Positions 45,046 to 57,509 of a stretch of DNA of 64,000 nucleotides are shown here, piece after piece (within the stretch, counting starts at the first letter, position 1; the number at the start of each line of letters is the position of its first letter). The stretch comes from Hsuehochloa calcarea (lineage: Eukaryota; Streptophyta; Magnoliopsida; Poales; Poaceae), in assembly GCA_036346395.1 (NCBI GenBank), contig CM070599.1, positions 19,459,232 to 19,523,231 of the forward strand. Direction: 5' to 3'. The notes below the pieces were generated by a model that was not told where the DNA came from, ran no database searches, and saw only the letters and a program-made list of their open reading frames with translations. Position numbers and translations under genes: made by a program.

Positions 45046-47506
45046 ATTTAAAAAATGAAAAGAAAATGGCCGTGGCTCACATTGCAAATTCCATTTTATC
45101 ACTCGGTTCTCTCTCTAACATGTAAGCCCATACCGTCAGCCCATACTTATAGCAGGGCCACAAAAGTGGAAGAAACATGGCTTCTGCTGGTGTCTCCCTA
45201 GTCTGAAACCCTGAACTCCATAACTTGATCATCAATGCACTATTGCACTGTACCTAAAAGCTTGGGAGCACTTCTGCTATGAGTTTTACGGTTCTCCCTT
45301 GCTCACCGTAACGACAACAGTCTGAAACATGTAGGATCGTTAATGACAATTAGAGAAAGGGTGAATGATTGTTGTAGATTTTTCACAGCACAAATTTTAG
45401 TAATCTAAAACAAATCTTCTTTATTAACCTTCTTCTCTCGTACCAACAGCAAGCAGCAGTTCCAAGTAAAGAATTGAATTAGCTCAAAGTAAATAAAAAT
45501 TAATATAACAATCACCAATGTGACTTTAATCAAGTAAACAGCAAAAACTAATTAAAGCAAGTATTATTCGCTAGTTTGTAATTGAGAACAGCAAAACCAA
45601 TTAAGGAGAGGACTATTCGGTAGCTGAAAATTGAAGTCCTCAAACGGCAGACCAGGAGTACTGAGGTCCTCACGGCATTAAAAAAAACTCGGTGAACAAA
45701 GAGATAAATCAAACTGAATACTCTACTGGTTAGCCGACGTCAGACGATAACTTCGATGTTGGATTGAACCATAATCACAGTCGATAGATGGACAGTGCGA
45801 CCAGCCGGCAAACTTGACGTAGATCAATCGCAGTCAAATAACGTCGCTCCGGCGCATAATCACTGACAGAGTATGAAAGACTCCGCACCCGATTTTCTTA
45901 GTCACGCGCTGATCGAAACATGGCGACGTGCTGCTGCCGCTTGATCGCCAAGAACGAGATGCGCCGCCGCCGGTTAGTTTATTTCCACCAAAATCAAGTC
46001 CAGTTACATATGTCTAATCTATAGGCTTAAAATTTAATTACAAAATATCTTATTTTAAATACCCTAAAATATATCACGTATCATAGCCTTCGGGCCACTC
46101 TAACACGCTTCATCCATCTTTAATCTCCATCCGCTCCAACTCGAGCTCGACCGCCTCCTCCAGCATCCTCGACTCTCTGGACCATGACTTTGCACCAAGT
46201 CATCTCCTGGTCACTGCCGTAGACCACGATCGCCTCTGAGTTATCATGCACATGCAAAGACCAAAGCAGCATATTTTTCCGGCACAAACTCTTTCCAACT
46301 TGACCAACATAAATTCACACACCACGACACGCCTCAAATAGTATCTGTAAATAACATTGTCAATTCTTCATCAGCTAAAATATTTTTGACCTAGCCACAT
46401 GGTTTAACAAGACAGATAAAATCTACACGAAGGTGGGTTAAAGACACGAAGAAGATAAAAGAGCAGATAATTAAAGACTATGTTCTTCTATGTATGTCGT
46501 AGACTTTGAAGTGCTTGCTTCTCAGCGTTCTTGTCTTCAAAATATCCTACAGTTGAATGGTTGTGTCATCTACTTGCCTTATAACGGTCACAATTTTCTG
46601 TCGATGGATTGACGGTAATTGTCCATATCTGAAGAAATATATATGGCCTTGGAGATGCCCATATAATAACTGTCATTGTTATTATAGCTTTCCATTGTCC
46701 TTACTAGAATCTAATTCTCGTCCTTTAGCACAGTAAATACCATAATTTAAACTTTAGGCACCACCCATAATCAATGTTAGCACAAAACAATTTTAGTTTT
46801 GTGTATCCTCCTGTACTGGTCTGATCATCCTCACTATAAGTTGTTACGCCACCAAATAGTAATTGTACATCATAGTAATATTCCGACACTTTCGTATTCT
46901 AGCTACCCCTTAATTTAAATGACCACCGATATTAGTTGTTTTTATCAATTATCAATAACCCAATTGCCATTCTCCACCGTTCAATCATAATATCTAGATG
47001 AATCCTGATATGAATTTCACGAAAGTCCAAGTTATCCAACTACAGACGAATCTAGCTACTCTAGTTAATCTTATCCCTTTAATTGATCCCAGTTGCACAT
47101 AATTGTATTTAATCCCACAAATTTATTATTTGATTCATTCCTATCTAATCTACTAATGCTAAATAAATACTTTCCAGTGTGAATCAAATGTTCCAGTATA
47201 TCCAATCTCTAGAAATTGCCAATCATCCATTCTTTGATCCTCCGTATAGACGAGTGAACATCTGTCGATGTTTCACCCTCTCAATCATCTCTATCCCGTG
47301 GAGATGCCTACTAATGTCTTTCATTTCCACCGAAGTGGATCTTGACACGAACATGCACATAATTAAAATGCATTGGTTTCATTTGCAATTTCCATATATC
47401 ATTCTCATCATATAAGCATCATCACGTTCCATCATAATAAACATAAGTGAACATAAATATAGCACAGTAATTAACTCATAATCATCAAGTAACAAAAGCA
47501 CATGAC
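45046..47506. other. AT-rich intergenic DNA, no gene supported
   Basis: Stops occur often in all frames. A short GC-richer patch at about 45770-45975 and another at 46120-46240 carry no recognisable domain. It may contain remains of an old element, but I see no paired ends. Confidence 0.45.
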
Positions 47507-47511
47507 TGTCT

Positions 47512-50500
47512 TGTAACTGTCCGTTTTTAGGATGATGAATAGTATTTATAGTTGTCGTTTGGAGTTTTAACCCTAAATCAAATTAGCGAGTATTTTCAAA
47601 AAAAAAAATCTCTAACCTCAATCTTGATTCAAATTTCGGATTCAATTAGAATTTGAATCTTAGTTCAAAATTTCTTTCCTCTCTACTCTCTTGGGCTCAG
47701 CCCACTCCTCCTTCTCTCCCCCAGCCCACCTAGCCCAACTCCTCCCTCCCCTTTCGGTTTGCTTGGCCCGAGCCTCCCCCTGCCCCTTCTTCCTTGGCCA
47801 TACCAGACCCGAGTCGCCCACGCCACTCCAGAGCACGCCCTGCGCGCTCGGTCAGCCCTACGCCGCGCACGCTGCCCCCGTCAGCTCCCCACCTGCCCGT
47901 GGACTCCGACACCCTCTATGTCGCTCGGTCTTGTGGCTCAGCTCGCACCCACAGCTCCTGCTCTAGAGTGCCTCCTCATCGTGTCCCCGTCGCTCCTCGG
48001 GACCGCGCGCGACGCCCCGTGTCACCGCGCCTTATTGCCTTTGCCACCTGCTCTGGCCCGCCCAAGTCATCGCTGACTCATCTCCCTGTGCTACTCCTGT
48101 CAACGCGCTGCGTCGCGCATGCGCGCCTGCGCTACCCTCGGCCTGGCTCTATGTCGCGCCTACGCCATCCGCCTGTTTGGAAGCCATGCGCCGCCGCCGT
48201 TCTCCCATCGCCGTGCTATCACTCCGACGATCCTCCGGCCATGCCACCATCGTCATCAGCTTTGCCTCACCGAGAGCATTCCGTTTTGGTGCTTGGCCGC
48301 CACCGCCGTGGTCACCACCGCTGGGGATGAGCCGCGCCCGAGTGGAGCCCCGCTTCGTCTGTTCGGTCGGAACGCGCGGCCAACACTATAGCACCATTAA
48401 ACCCCGAATCACTGTGTGGATTAGGGCTAACAATGATTAGCGGGTTTTAATGACGCTTTATTGTATGCCATGGTTCACTACCATGTGGGACCTGCAGCAT
48501 AGTAATCACTGCCCATTAAAAACCAGTGTCCCCCTCCAACTGACAAGTGGGCCCCGCCTCAGTAGTGTTCCCATGCACCCGTGGACCGCATGCATAGTGC
48601 ATGCTGACCTCCGGTCCCTGCATTGTGCTCATATACCCAGCACTGTTCACTGGGACCCACTTGTTAGAGAGACATTTCTTTCTCCTCTCTTTATTTTTCT
48701 GATTTAATTCAAATTCAAACTTCAGAAGCTCCGTTCTTCTTCGTTATAACTCTGATTTAAGTGAATTTTATTTCTAAATTTGTATAAATTCAAGATCTTG
48801 CTAGTGGCAGTGGTCTTGTTTAATTTGGAGTTTATTTTCTATTTTGTTGAGTATTTATTTGTTCTCTTTGTTTGTGTGTTCTTTTTCTAACACGTTCGTC
48901 CGAGTAGAGTTTAGAGAAGCGGGAGATCTCCAGTTTGATGAAGCACAAGACTTTCAAGACTCTCTCACTAGGCGAGTCAATACTTTGATCATTTTGAGTC
49001 TACATTTTATGCAAATTATATTCTCTAAAAATACCAAATTTTATGATTTAATTCTTTATACAAATGTATGTTAAATCTTAATGTAGTTAAATACCAACTT
49101 GGTAATTAAATATTAATATGCCATTCTTTGACAATTGAATCTCTTAATCCTTGTCACTCTAGTACCTATATGGTAACTATACTGGCTTTAGGGTGTACTT
49201 AAGTGACATGCTAGTCTTGCTTAAGTACCGGTGCATTAAATGCGAGCATCTTTTAATCATGAAAGTGGATTTGGGTAGTCATTGTGGGTAAATGACTGGA
49301 ATGTTGGGATAATGTATTTTATTCCCCAAAAACCCTATTAAATTGTTGTTATCATATCTGGGCGGATGGTATGGTGGTGGGTGCCGTCAGAACACAAGAG
49401 TGGTTGGTATGTGGTATGAACCGCCCGAGTGGTTTAAGGACTTAATCTTGTCATAACCTCTCATTGTAAAACAAGTACAACCACAAGTCTGTAAAGTATA
49501 ACTTGGCTTAGTAAATTTATTGGACCCTGAAAGTCATCTCACTAGTGGAGGGGTGAAGTAGTGCAAGCGTGAGCTTGAATGGGACACCGATGGTGAAGTT
49601 GCCAGCTGCGCTAGTCGTTGTGGAACGTTTTAGTCCATCTGTGTTAGCGTTGTGGTGAATATCCTGCATAACTTATGGGACCCACCGCAAGTGGGAGCGA
49701 CCCATATGGATGAGATGGTGAAAGGGGCGAGATAACTTGAAAGGTTACTGTGATGATCTCTCAACTACATGACCAAAGGAATCATGTAGGGTACCGAGTT
49801 GATTGTCTCTTATGGGTATAGTGTACAACCTCTGCAGAGTCTAATTAAATTGTTTAAACAACCGTGTCTACGGTTAAAGGCGGACATGAGAACTTACTAG
49901 AGTTAGTTCTATTTCAAAAATCTTTATGGGTGGAATGATTAATGTGTCGGGCTCACCTAGCCCGGAGGTTGTATTTTTTTCCTATGTTGTCGTACCCAGT
50001 GATGTTAATAACTGGAGGTGACTTCAATCAAAATTTAAGCATAAGTGGAGGTAACCTTCGCTGTTATAAATATTGCACAATATATCTTTAATAAAATGAG
50101 GTTTATTTAAATTGCTACGTCATGGGAATTTCTAAATATTGTAATTGAAAATGTTACTTTTAGCAAATAAAAGAATCCGAGCCATCCTTGTTAAGCTTTG
50201 CATGTATTATTACTGTATCATGTGTGTTAGCTCCCGAGCATGGAAGTCGTGCTCACCCTCGCTCTTTCCCCTAAACCCTTAGAACTCTTGGATCAAGGAC
50301 ATTATGCCTACTACGAGGATCTAGAAGTTGGAGGCCCATAAGATGATGAAGAGTAGTTTGGTTCTTTTAGTCTAGGTCTCGCCTCAATTCAGTTGACTCC
50401 ATTGGTGCTTGCGTGCATTTAATATTATCTAAGTCTTTGATTAATATCGGACGCACATGGGTTTTCCAGTCGCTTACCTGTGGAGAGATGTGTTCTGCCC

Positions 50501-50741
50501 TTTTGCTTCCTCTACCGCTTTCGCTACTTTTGTAATGTAACAATTTGGCCTGTTCGGCCCTTGTCGGAAAACTCGACCTGACACGGTCTATGTGACTCTG
50601 ATGTTTGTAATATAATATTTAGTTCGGTTTACATCGTGTATGAAATGATTCGGTGATGTATCTGTGAGTGCTATCTACTGATCCAGGGAATATCATAGTA
50701 TTTTTACATATAATTTGAATTTGTGAAATCCAGATCCGACA
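47512..50741 (+). mobile_element. Solo LTR, 3.23 kb, same family as 60494-63657
   Basis: It starts TGTAACTGTCCG and ends AGATCCGACA. Flanks TGTCT (47507-47511) and TATCT (50742-50746) match at four of five positions. Order of parts parallels the LTR at 60494: AT-rich start, GC-rich C-runs (47690-48370), then colinear blocks such as a GCCATT...CTTGCTTAAGT stretch (49120-49225) and CAACCACAAGTC (49479). No coding domains; GC-rich frames are compositional. Confidence 0.75.
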
Positions 50742-50746
50742 TATCT

Positions 50747-51862
50747 ACTGTTCCACTATGCACTTACGTACCTTAATCGTGAAGGAGAACACAACACGCT
50801 CCAACGCTTCTATGCTTAAAAACCAAAACATTGCATTAGAACCTGATAACAATCGTGGTACATCTCAATACCCATCCATAGCAAGCAAATAATACCACAG
50901 GCTCCTACGCTTAAACACGCCTCTCTCCCTTCTCCCGATTTACTGGTATCTTTGTCTCAGCATTCAAATAAGCATAACACGCAACACAGGCGCCCAAACA
51001 TGTTAAAAAATATACCTTATGGAAACTAGACGAAATTTACCACCTTTCTTTAGTTAACACCATCATTTAACTCGGTCATCTCGTAATTTTACTTCGTGAA
51101 TTACCGTGGCACAGTCCAATCATGACGGTGTATGGGCAGCAACTTTACAAATTTTAAAAAAAATGTTTTGTGAAACATCCATACTAGTATTTTCAACGCC
51201 TCCCAATCCTAGCCGAACAGATTTCCCAAGATTTATCAGAGGATATAACGCATGACATGTTGTGGTTAGAATAGCCGGGTGACTTCTCTAAACTTTGCAC
51301 GCCTTTCCATCATGCTTCCCGTTGAGGAGTCGCTGCGTACTAGAACAGCCACTTGAGTTAGCACAAGTGGTTTCGAAGGGTAGCTAGACGCATGCTGTTC
51401 TGTAGCAGCCCATTCAGATACAGCAGGTGTCTAAGCGATGCTAGTACTAGCCATCGAATGGTTAAACAGCACACATTGAGCAATCCTGGGATGATCAGTT
51501 AACGGCGTAATGGACTACTTGCGAGGAGCAACACCAAAATTCCCGATGCCTCCCGATCCTGAAAAGGAGGTGCATGCCCAAAGGTGGATATACAGTGGAT
51601 CTAATGCACGGCATTTCAAGGTTAGTGCAGTGGAAGACCCTTGAGCTTGGTGGGAGAGTTTCCATTCGTGTGTTGTTCTAGAGCAGTGGATCTTACAACA
51701 TAAAAACGAGCAATGGTAGCTTTGTATTTATGGTCCAACTCTATTTAATATCGATATATCTGAAGCACGCACGCATGTACGATAATAAGATATATGATCC
51801 GGCACAGTAAGTTAGCAGCTAGCTGATTGCTGAATTGCAAATTAATCCCGTATTTGTGTAGC
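50747..51862. other. Intergenic DNA, nothing recognised
   Basis: Ordinary-composition DNA without supported frames or terminal structures. Confidence 0.4.
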
Positions 51863-52104
51863 TCAGTACAATTTAATGTCTAGCTAAGTATTAGCTGCAT
51901 TGAACTCTGGCGCTTCATCACCCAAGTAGCCTATTTGAACTTCACTGCTTGTTACCGGCGTAGCACAAATTAACTTCGCATGCCTGAAAACTTGGACACG
52001 GTAGTAGACAGAATTTGACTCCAGAAAAAAAAAATCTAGCAGTAAAACTATAAGTTCAGTACAATTTAATGTATAGCTAAGTATTAGCTGCACTGAACTC
52101 TAGC
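51863..52104 (+). repeat. 49-bp direct repeat just before CACTA copy B
   Basis: Units 51863-51911 and 52056-52104 both run from TCAGTACAATTTAATGT to GAACTCT(G/A)GC with three differences, 193 bp apart. The second ends exactly at the CACTA terminus. Confidence 0.92.
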
Positions 52105-52312
52105 CACTACCAGAAACAGGTTTTTTCCCGAGTGTCTATATTTTTACCGAGTGTCTATATAGAAACTCTCGGGAAGGTCCCGAGTGTTTAGGAAGACACT
52201 CGGTAAGGGCTTTAAGCACTCGGGGAAAAAAAATCTCCCGAGTGTTATACAAAACACTCGGGAAATAAATATTTTCCCGAGTGTTTTAAAATTAAAACAC
52301 TCGGGAGAGAAA
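52105..52312. repeat. 5' TIR and subterminal array, copy B
   Basis: TIR followed by CCCGAGTGT/ACACTCGGG motifs in both orientations, colinear with copy A 32801-33010. Confidence 0.92.
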
Positions 52313-53100
52313 ACACCATCCCGCGCCCGTTTTTTCCTATGGCGTCGTTTTCCCCCGCGCGCCCTAATTTCCCCCTCTCCGCGCGCGCCGCCTCCACTCC
52401 TACCCCTCCTCCCGCGCCGCCCGCCGCCTCCTCCTCCCGAGCGCCGCCCGCCTCCTCCTCCTCCGGCGCAGCGTCCTCCGGCATCGCCATCCTCCGGCTC
52501 CCTCCTCCCCGGCTCCCTCCTCCGCTCGCCTCGCTCCTCCCCGCCTCGCTCCTCCGCCCGCCTCGCTCCTCCCGGCTCCCTCCGCCCGTCGCCCCGACGC
52601 TTCCTCGACCGCCGGTCTCCTTCCTCGCCGCCGAAGGCCACCGCCCCGTCGTCTCCCCGTGCCGCCCGGCCGCTCGTCGCCGCCCTCTCGTGCCTCCCGC
52701 CCAGCCAGTAACTCGGTGAGTTTCCCTCCCCTCCCCTCCCTCCGGCTCCCTCCTCCGCTCGCCTCCCTCCTCCCGCCTCGCTCCTCCGCCCGCCTCCCTC
52801 CTCCCGGCTCCCTCCTCCGGCACTGCGTCCTCGGCTCCTCCGCCTGTCGCCCCGACGCTTCCCCGACCGCTGGTCTCCTTCCTCGCCGTCGAAGGCCACC
52901 GCCCCCGTGCGTCTCCCCCGCGCCGCCCGGCCGCTCGTCGTCGGCCCTCTCCGGTGCCTCCCCTCCCCTCCTCCATTTGCCGCCACGCCGCTCGGCCCTC
53001 TGCTCGAGTCTTTGCCCGCGTCGCCGCCGCCGCCCTGCTCGATCTTTGCCCGTGCGCTCGCCGCCGCGCCTCCTGCTCGATCTCTGCCCGGTGTGCATTT
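52313..53100 (+). promoter_or_regulatory. GC-rich leader of copy B with internal duplication
   Basis: Very CG- and C-rich. A block with CGCCCCGACGCTTCC, GGTCTCCTTCCTCGCCG and GCCGCCCGGCCGCTCGTCG phrases occurs twice (about 52589-52680 and 52846-52940). A donor-like CGGTGAGT is at 52713. Overlapping long frames on both strands (up to 280 codons) are compositional. Confidence 0.55.
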
Positions 53101-53792
53101 ATATTATGTTGGAATTATGCTTTAATGTTATTTAATTATGCTAGGATTATTGCTGAAATTGTATGCTAGGATTATTTTGAAATTTTGTTAAAGCGCACAT
53201 ATCACTACAATTTTTGTTTAGTACTTGCGGATCATGATTGTCGGGAGGTGGGAATGATCTTCAATGTTCGTTAGGGATAGCAAAGTGGTAGCAATTTGTG
53301 TATTAGCTTTTGAAGTCTATGATTAGTATCTGTTCTTTTTGTCCTAATGATTCTATGCATGCTCTAATTTGCCTCATTTGTCTGCAGTGCATTGATCGCC
53401 TCCACCGACACATAGTCGCTGACCATCTTCCCCACTCTCGCTCCCTTGGCTCCTCGGCTCCAAAAAGTATCAAGGTAGTGGATAAGTGGAAAAATAATAA
53501 AGGTTACTTATTTTCTTCAGTTTTGTCCATTTATGGTGGATTGATATGCTGTCATTACAATGCTACATTAACGTGTTAATAAATAATTGTATTAATTTAT
53601 AATGGTACTCCTTTATATTGAAAGAAAGTGTTTTATGCTCGTTGATCATTTATGTTGTCTTCATGTCAATATGTTTTTCTGTACATGTATAGGGCATGTA
53701 TCCTATAGTAGCTTGTAGCTAGCTCCGTATTTGTTATTTTTGACATAAATAACAAGTCGGATTAATATATGCATTATGTTTTGTACACTAGG

Positions 53793-56700
53793 ATGACTGA
53801 GGACCGTAGTTGGATGTACTTTGGCGGGCGAGAGATGGGTGACTGTAGCGAAGAATGGATGGAAAAGACGTCCAATTTTGTGGATCGAGCATTTGCTAGG
53901 CGTAATGGACGGGGTGTGTTGTGCCCTTGTTCTCGTTGTTCGAACACACGACCACAAATGAGGGCAACAATGATCGCACACTTGTGCAAGTACGGATTTC
54001 GGCCAGGGTATACCGTGTGGGTCTATCACGGCGAGTCACAACGTAGTACATCATATGTGCTAAGGGAAGAAACGGACGATGGCGGCCACAATGAGAGTAG
54101 GACAGAAGACATGCTAGATGATGTGCGTGATGCGTATGTGCCACCTGTAGAGGAAGAACCGGAGCCTGCAACAAGGGCTTTCTTTGATATGTTGTCCGCA
54201 GCGAGTCAACCACTTCATGGGCAAACACAGGTGTCTCAACTAGATGCCGTCACACGACTACTTGCTGTCAAGTCCCAGTTCAGCACAAGCATTGCTTGCT
54301 TTGATGCATTCTTAAGCGTGTTTAGCACCCTTCTCCCTGATGGTCACAAACTGCCCGCTAACTTGTATGAGGCCAAGAAATTGATAAGCGCACTAAATAT
54401 GCCATATGAGAATATTGATGTTTGTCCAAATCATTGCATGCTATTTAGGAATGAGAATGTGCACAAAGATCACTGTGATAAGTGTGGTGAGTCTAGGTTT
54501 GTTGAGGTTGACTCCGGTGATGGTCAGAAGAGGCAGCTTCCTATTGGCAGAAAAATACTTCGCTATCTACCATTTGTGCCACGAATCCAACGGTTGTACA
54601 TGTCTGAGGTTTCTGCCAAACAAATGATATGGCACAAGTATGGTCGTCGGTACCATGCTGACAAGATGGTCCACCCATCTGATGGTGAAGCATGGAAGTA
54701 ATTTGATCGAGACTATGTAGAGTTCGCCGCGGAGCCTCGGAATGTTCGAATTGCAATCGCAACTGATGGGTTTAACCCATTTGGTATGGGGGCTGCGCCG
54801 TACAGCTGTTGGCCTGTGTTTGTCATTCCCCTTAACCTCCCAACCGGCGTTTGTATGCAGAAGCAAAACATATTCCTTTCCTTGATAATCCCTGGTCCTG
54901 AATACCCAGGGAAGAATATGAGTGTATTCATGGAGCCGGTGGTAGATGAATTGTTACATGCTTGGGAACAAGGCATAGTAACATATGATCGGTCAGTGAA
55001 ACAGAACTTTACCATGCGGGTCGCGTACCACACATCAATGCATGACTTCCCGGCGTACGGGATATTCTGTGGGTGGTGTGTACATGGGAAGATGCCATGC
55101 CCAATCTGCAGGGAGGCGTTGCGTGGCTGTTGGCTAAAGCATGGTCGCAAGCATTCCTTCTTCGATGGTCATCGTCAATTCCTTCCAATTGACCACGAAT
55201 TTAGAAGTGACACAAATGGATTTAGGGCTAATATTGTTGTCATGATGGACCACCCCGTCGGCTGGCAGGTGTGGAGGTTCGTGCACGGCTAGATGCTTTG
55301 AAGCCCCTTGACGATGGAGATGGGTTCGAGAAATATGGCGAGGAGCACAATTGGACTCACATTCCAAGCTTGTGGCGGCTACCATACTTCCATAAGCTCA
55401 TTCTTCCGAATAACATAGATGTAATGCACAATGAGAAGAATGTTGCAGAGGCCATATTTAGCACATTCTTTGACATTCCAGACAAAACGAAGGACAATAT
55501 CAAGGCTCGACTTGACCAAGAGGAGCTTTGCAATAGGCCTTGGCTGAATATGATCCACAAGCCAGCTACTGGCAAGTGGGAGAAGCCAAGAGCTAGTTAC
55601 TGCCTAACTAGGATTCAGAGGAAGGAGATTTTGGAATGGTTTCAGACCCTAAAGTTTCCTGATGGGTATGCAGCAAATCTAAGGAGAGGAGTGAATTTAG
55701 CTACCATGCGCATCAATGGCCTAAAGAGCCATGACTACCACATATTCATGGGCGCCTTTTGCTGTGATGATTCGTGGCTACGTCCCGAGTGTGTTTGGCA
55801 AGTGATGGCGGAGTTGAGCTTCTTTTATCGACAGCTATGTGCGAAAGAGGTAGATCCCATGGTGATGTCAACTATGGAGCGTGAAGTACCTGTGTTGCTT
55901 TGCAAGTTGGAAAGATATTTCCTCCGCCTTCTTCAATCCAATGCAACATTTGATTCTTCATCTCCCTATGAAGTTAGGATGGGGACCATGCAAAACCGAT
56001 GGATGTATCCAATTGAGAGGAACAAAAGGAACTACGAGGCAAAGCAAAAATCGATCGCGTGTTGAAGCATCCATAGCGAGGCGTACATACTTGAGGAAAT
56101 TTCCCATTTCACATCAATATACTTTGTCGACAATGTTCGCACGAGGCACAATCGAACATCACGATACAACATTGGCATCCTCAAAATGATTGCCAACTTA
56201 GCCTCTTATTGGAAGAGGTGACACTTCAAGCGATGGTACTCTCAAAGTTTTATCGCGGGATGAGTGGTTGACTGCGATGTTGTATGTCTTGACCAACCTC
56301 TCTGAAGTGGATGATTACATTAGGTATGCAACAATTATATTTTCCGTACAATTGATGCATGAGTGTTTTAATGTACTTGTCTTGTTGCTGTAGGGAATTT
56401 GTTAGAACGCAGTGGAAGCAACGTCGAGATCCATCAGAAAAACAAATTGAGACCCTTCTTAGGAAGGGTCTTTGGGAATTGCAAACCGAATTTCCCATCC
56501 TGGTTCTATCAAAAGTAACTTCCTTATTAGCTAGTCCCCTTGCACATAACATTTGCTAAGTCTGGATGAACTGACACATGAAACCCTTTCTATTTATCCT
56601 GTAGAGCTTGAAGGACAAGTCTATGAACAGCGAATTGAGACAAGTTGCTCAAGGATGCCACACTCGGGTGCTGTCGTATAGTACCTACGATGTGAATGGG

Positions 56701-57387
56701 TACCGCTTCCGAACATCGACACATGTGCGTGAACGGCCTAATGCAACAACAATTAATAGTGGATTGGTGACTATAGGCGAGGATGGGAGCAATACAACCT
56801 GTTGAATACTATGGAGTAATTGAAGAAATAATTGAACTATATTTCCATAGTAGCAAACCTCTCAAAATTATGTTATTCAAATGTCATTGGTTCCATCCGT
56901 TTAGGGGAGTCAGACGGAACACATCACTTGGGCTGGTTGAAGTTGCACATCAATCAGTCCTACCAGGCAATGATCCATTTATTATGGCTCAGCAAGCCAC
57001 TCAAGTATACTACATCCCGTACCCATGCAAAACTATGCGTAGTCTAGTGGATTGGTGGGTAGTACATAAGGTGCAACCATATGGTAAACTACCTACCCCT
57101 AGTGAGCAGGACTACAACATCGAGACCAACAATGGTGTTGACCTATTCTTCCAAGAAGATGGGCTCCGTGGACTTTTGAAATAATAATTGGCGAAGGGGA
57201 CGATCACATAGAAGACATTCTAATCGATGCTGAGGAGGTTGTCAACGAAGACGATTTGGAAGTACTTAATCGTTTAGACATTCATGGCACTGAAGGGGAT
57301 GAGGTCGAGTCAACACCTCATGAGAGTGACGATGACTTTTTAGAGGGCCCATCTGCGGAGGATCCCATTGTAGACGACTACTTCTAA
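53793..57387 (+). pseudogene. TNP2-type CACTA transposase, copy B, broken by few lesions
   Basis: The ATG at 53793 follows an intron acceptor (CACTAG); the in-frame ATG at 53769 lies in the intron-like part, so I prefer the later one. MTEDRSWMY and CPCSRCSN mark the transposase-associated domain (first ~80 residues). A zinc-binding-like CPNHC...CDKCGESRF follows near residue 215-240. A TAA at 54699-54701 stops it after WK; copy A has CAA there. Beyond it an open frame covers FNPFGMG, FPAYGIFCGWC and GHRQFLPIDHEFRS up to a shift near 55275. Next come HIPSLWRLPYFHKLILP and the DUF4218 region to 56065, then further shifts. The DUF4216-like part (56783-57184) and an acidic tail ending at 57385-57387 close it. 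The family would be the catalytic CACTA transposase. Confidence 0.9.
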
Positions 57388-57509
57388 GCATGATCTTCTT
57401 GTACGTCTTGCATGTACTTGCTGCATATTTTTAATTTTTTGTATGAGCTTACTTGATTACGCTATATTAATTGATTTATTTAATTTTATTTCATTTCAGG
57501 ACACCAAAA

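Noticed and set aside
52144..53135. Overlapping frames of up to 280 codons on both strands
   Set aside because: They arise in the GC-rich CACTA leader, where CTCC/CGCC repeats exclude stops. They are Arg/Gly- or Pro/Ser-rich without motifs.
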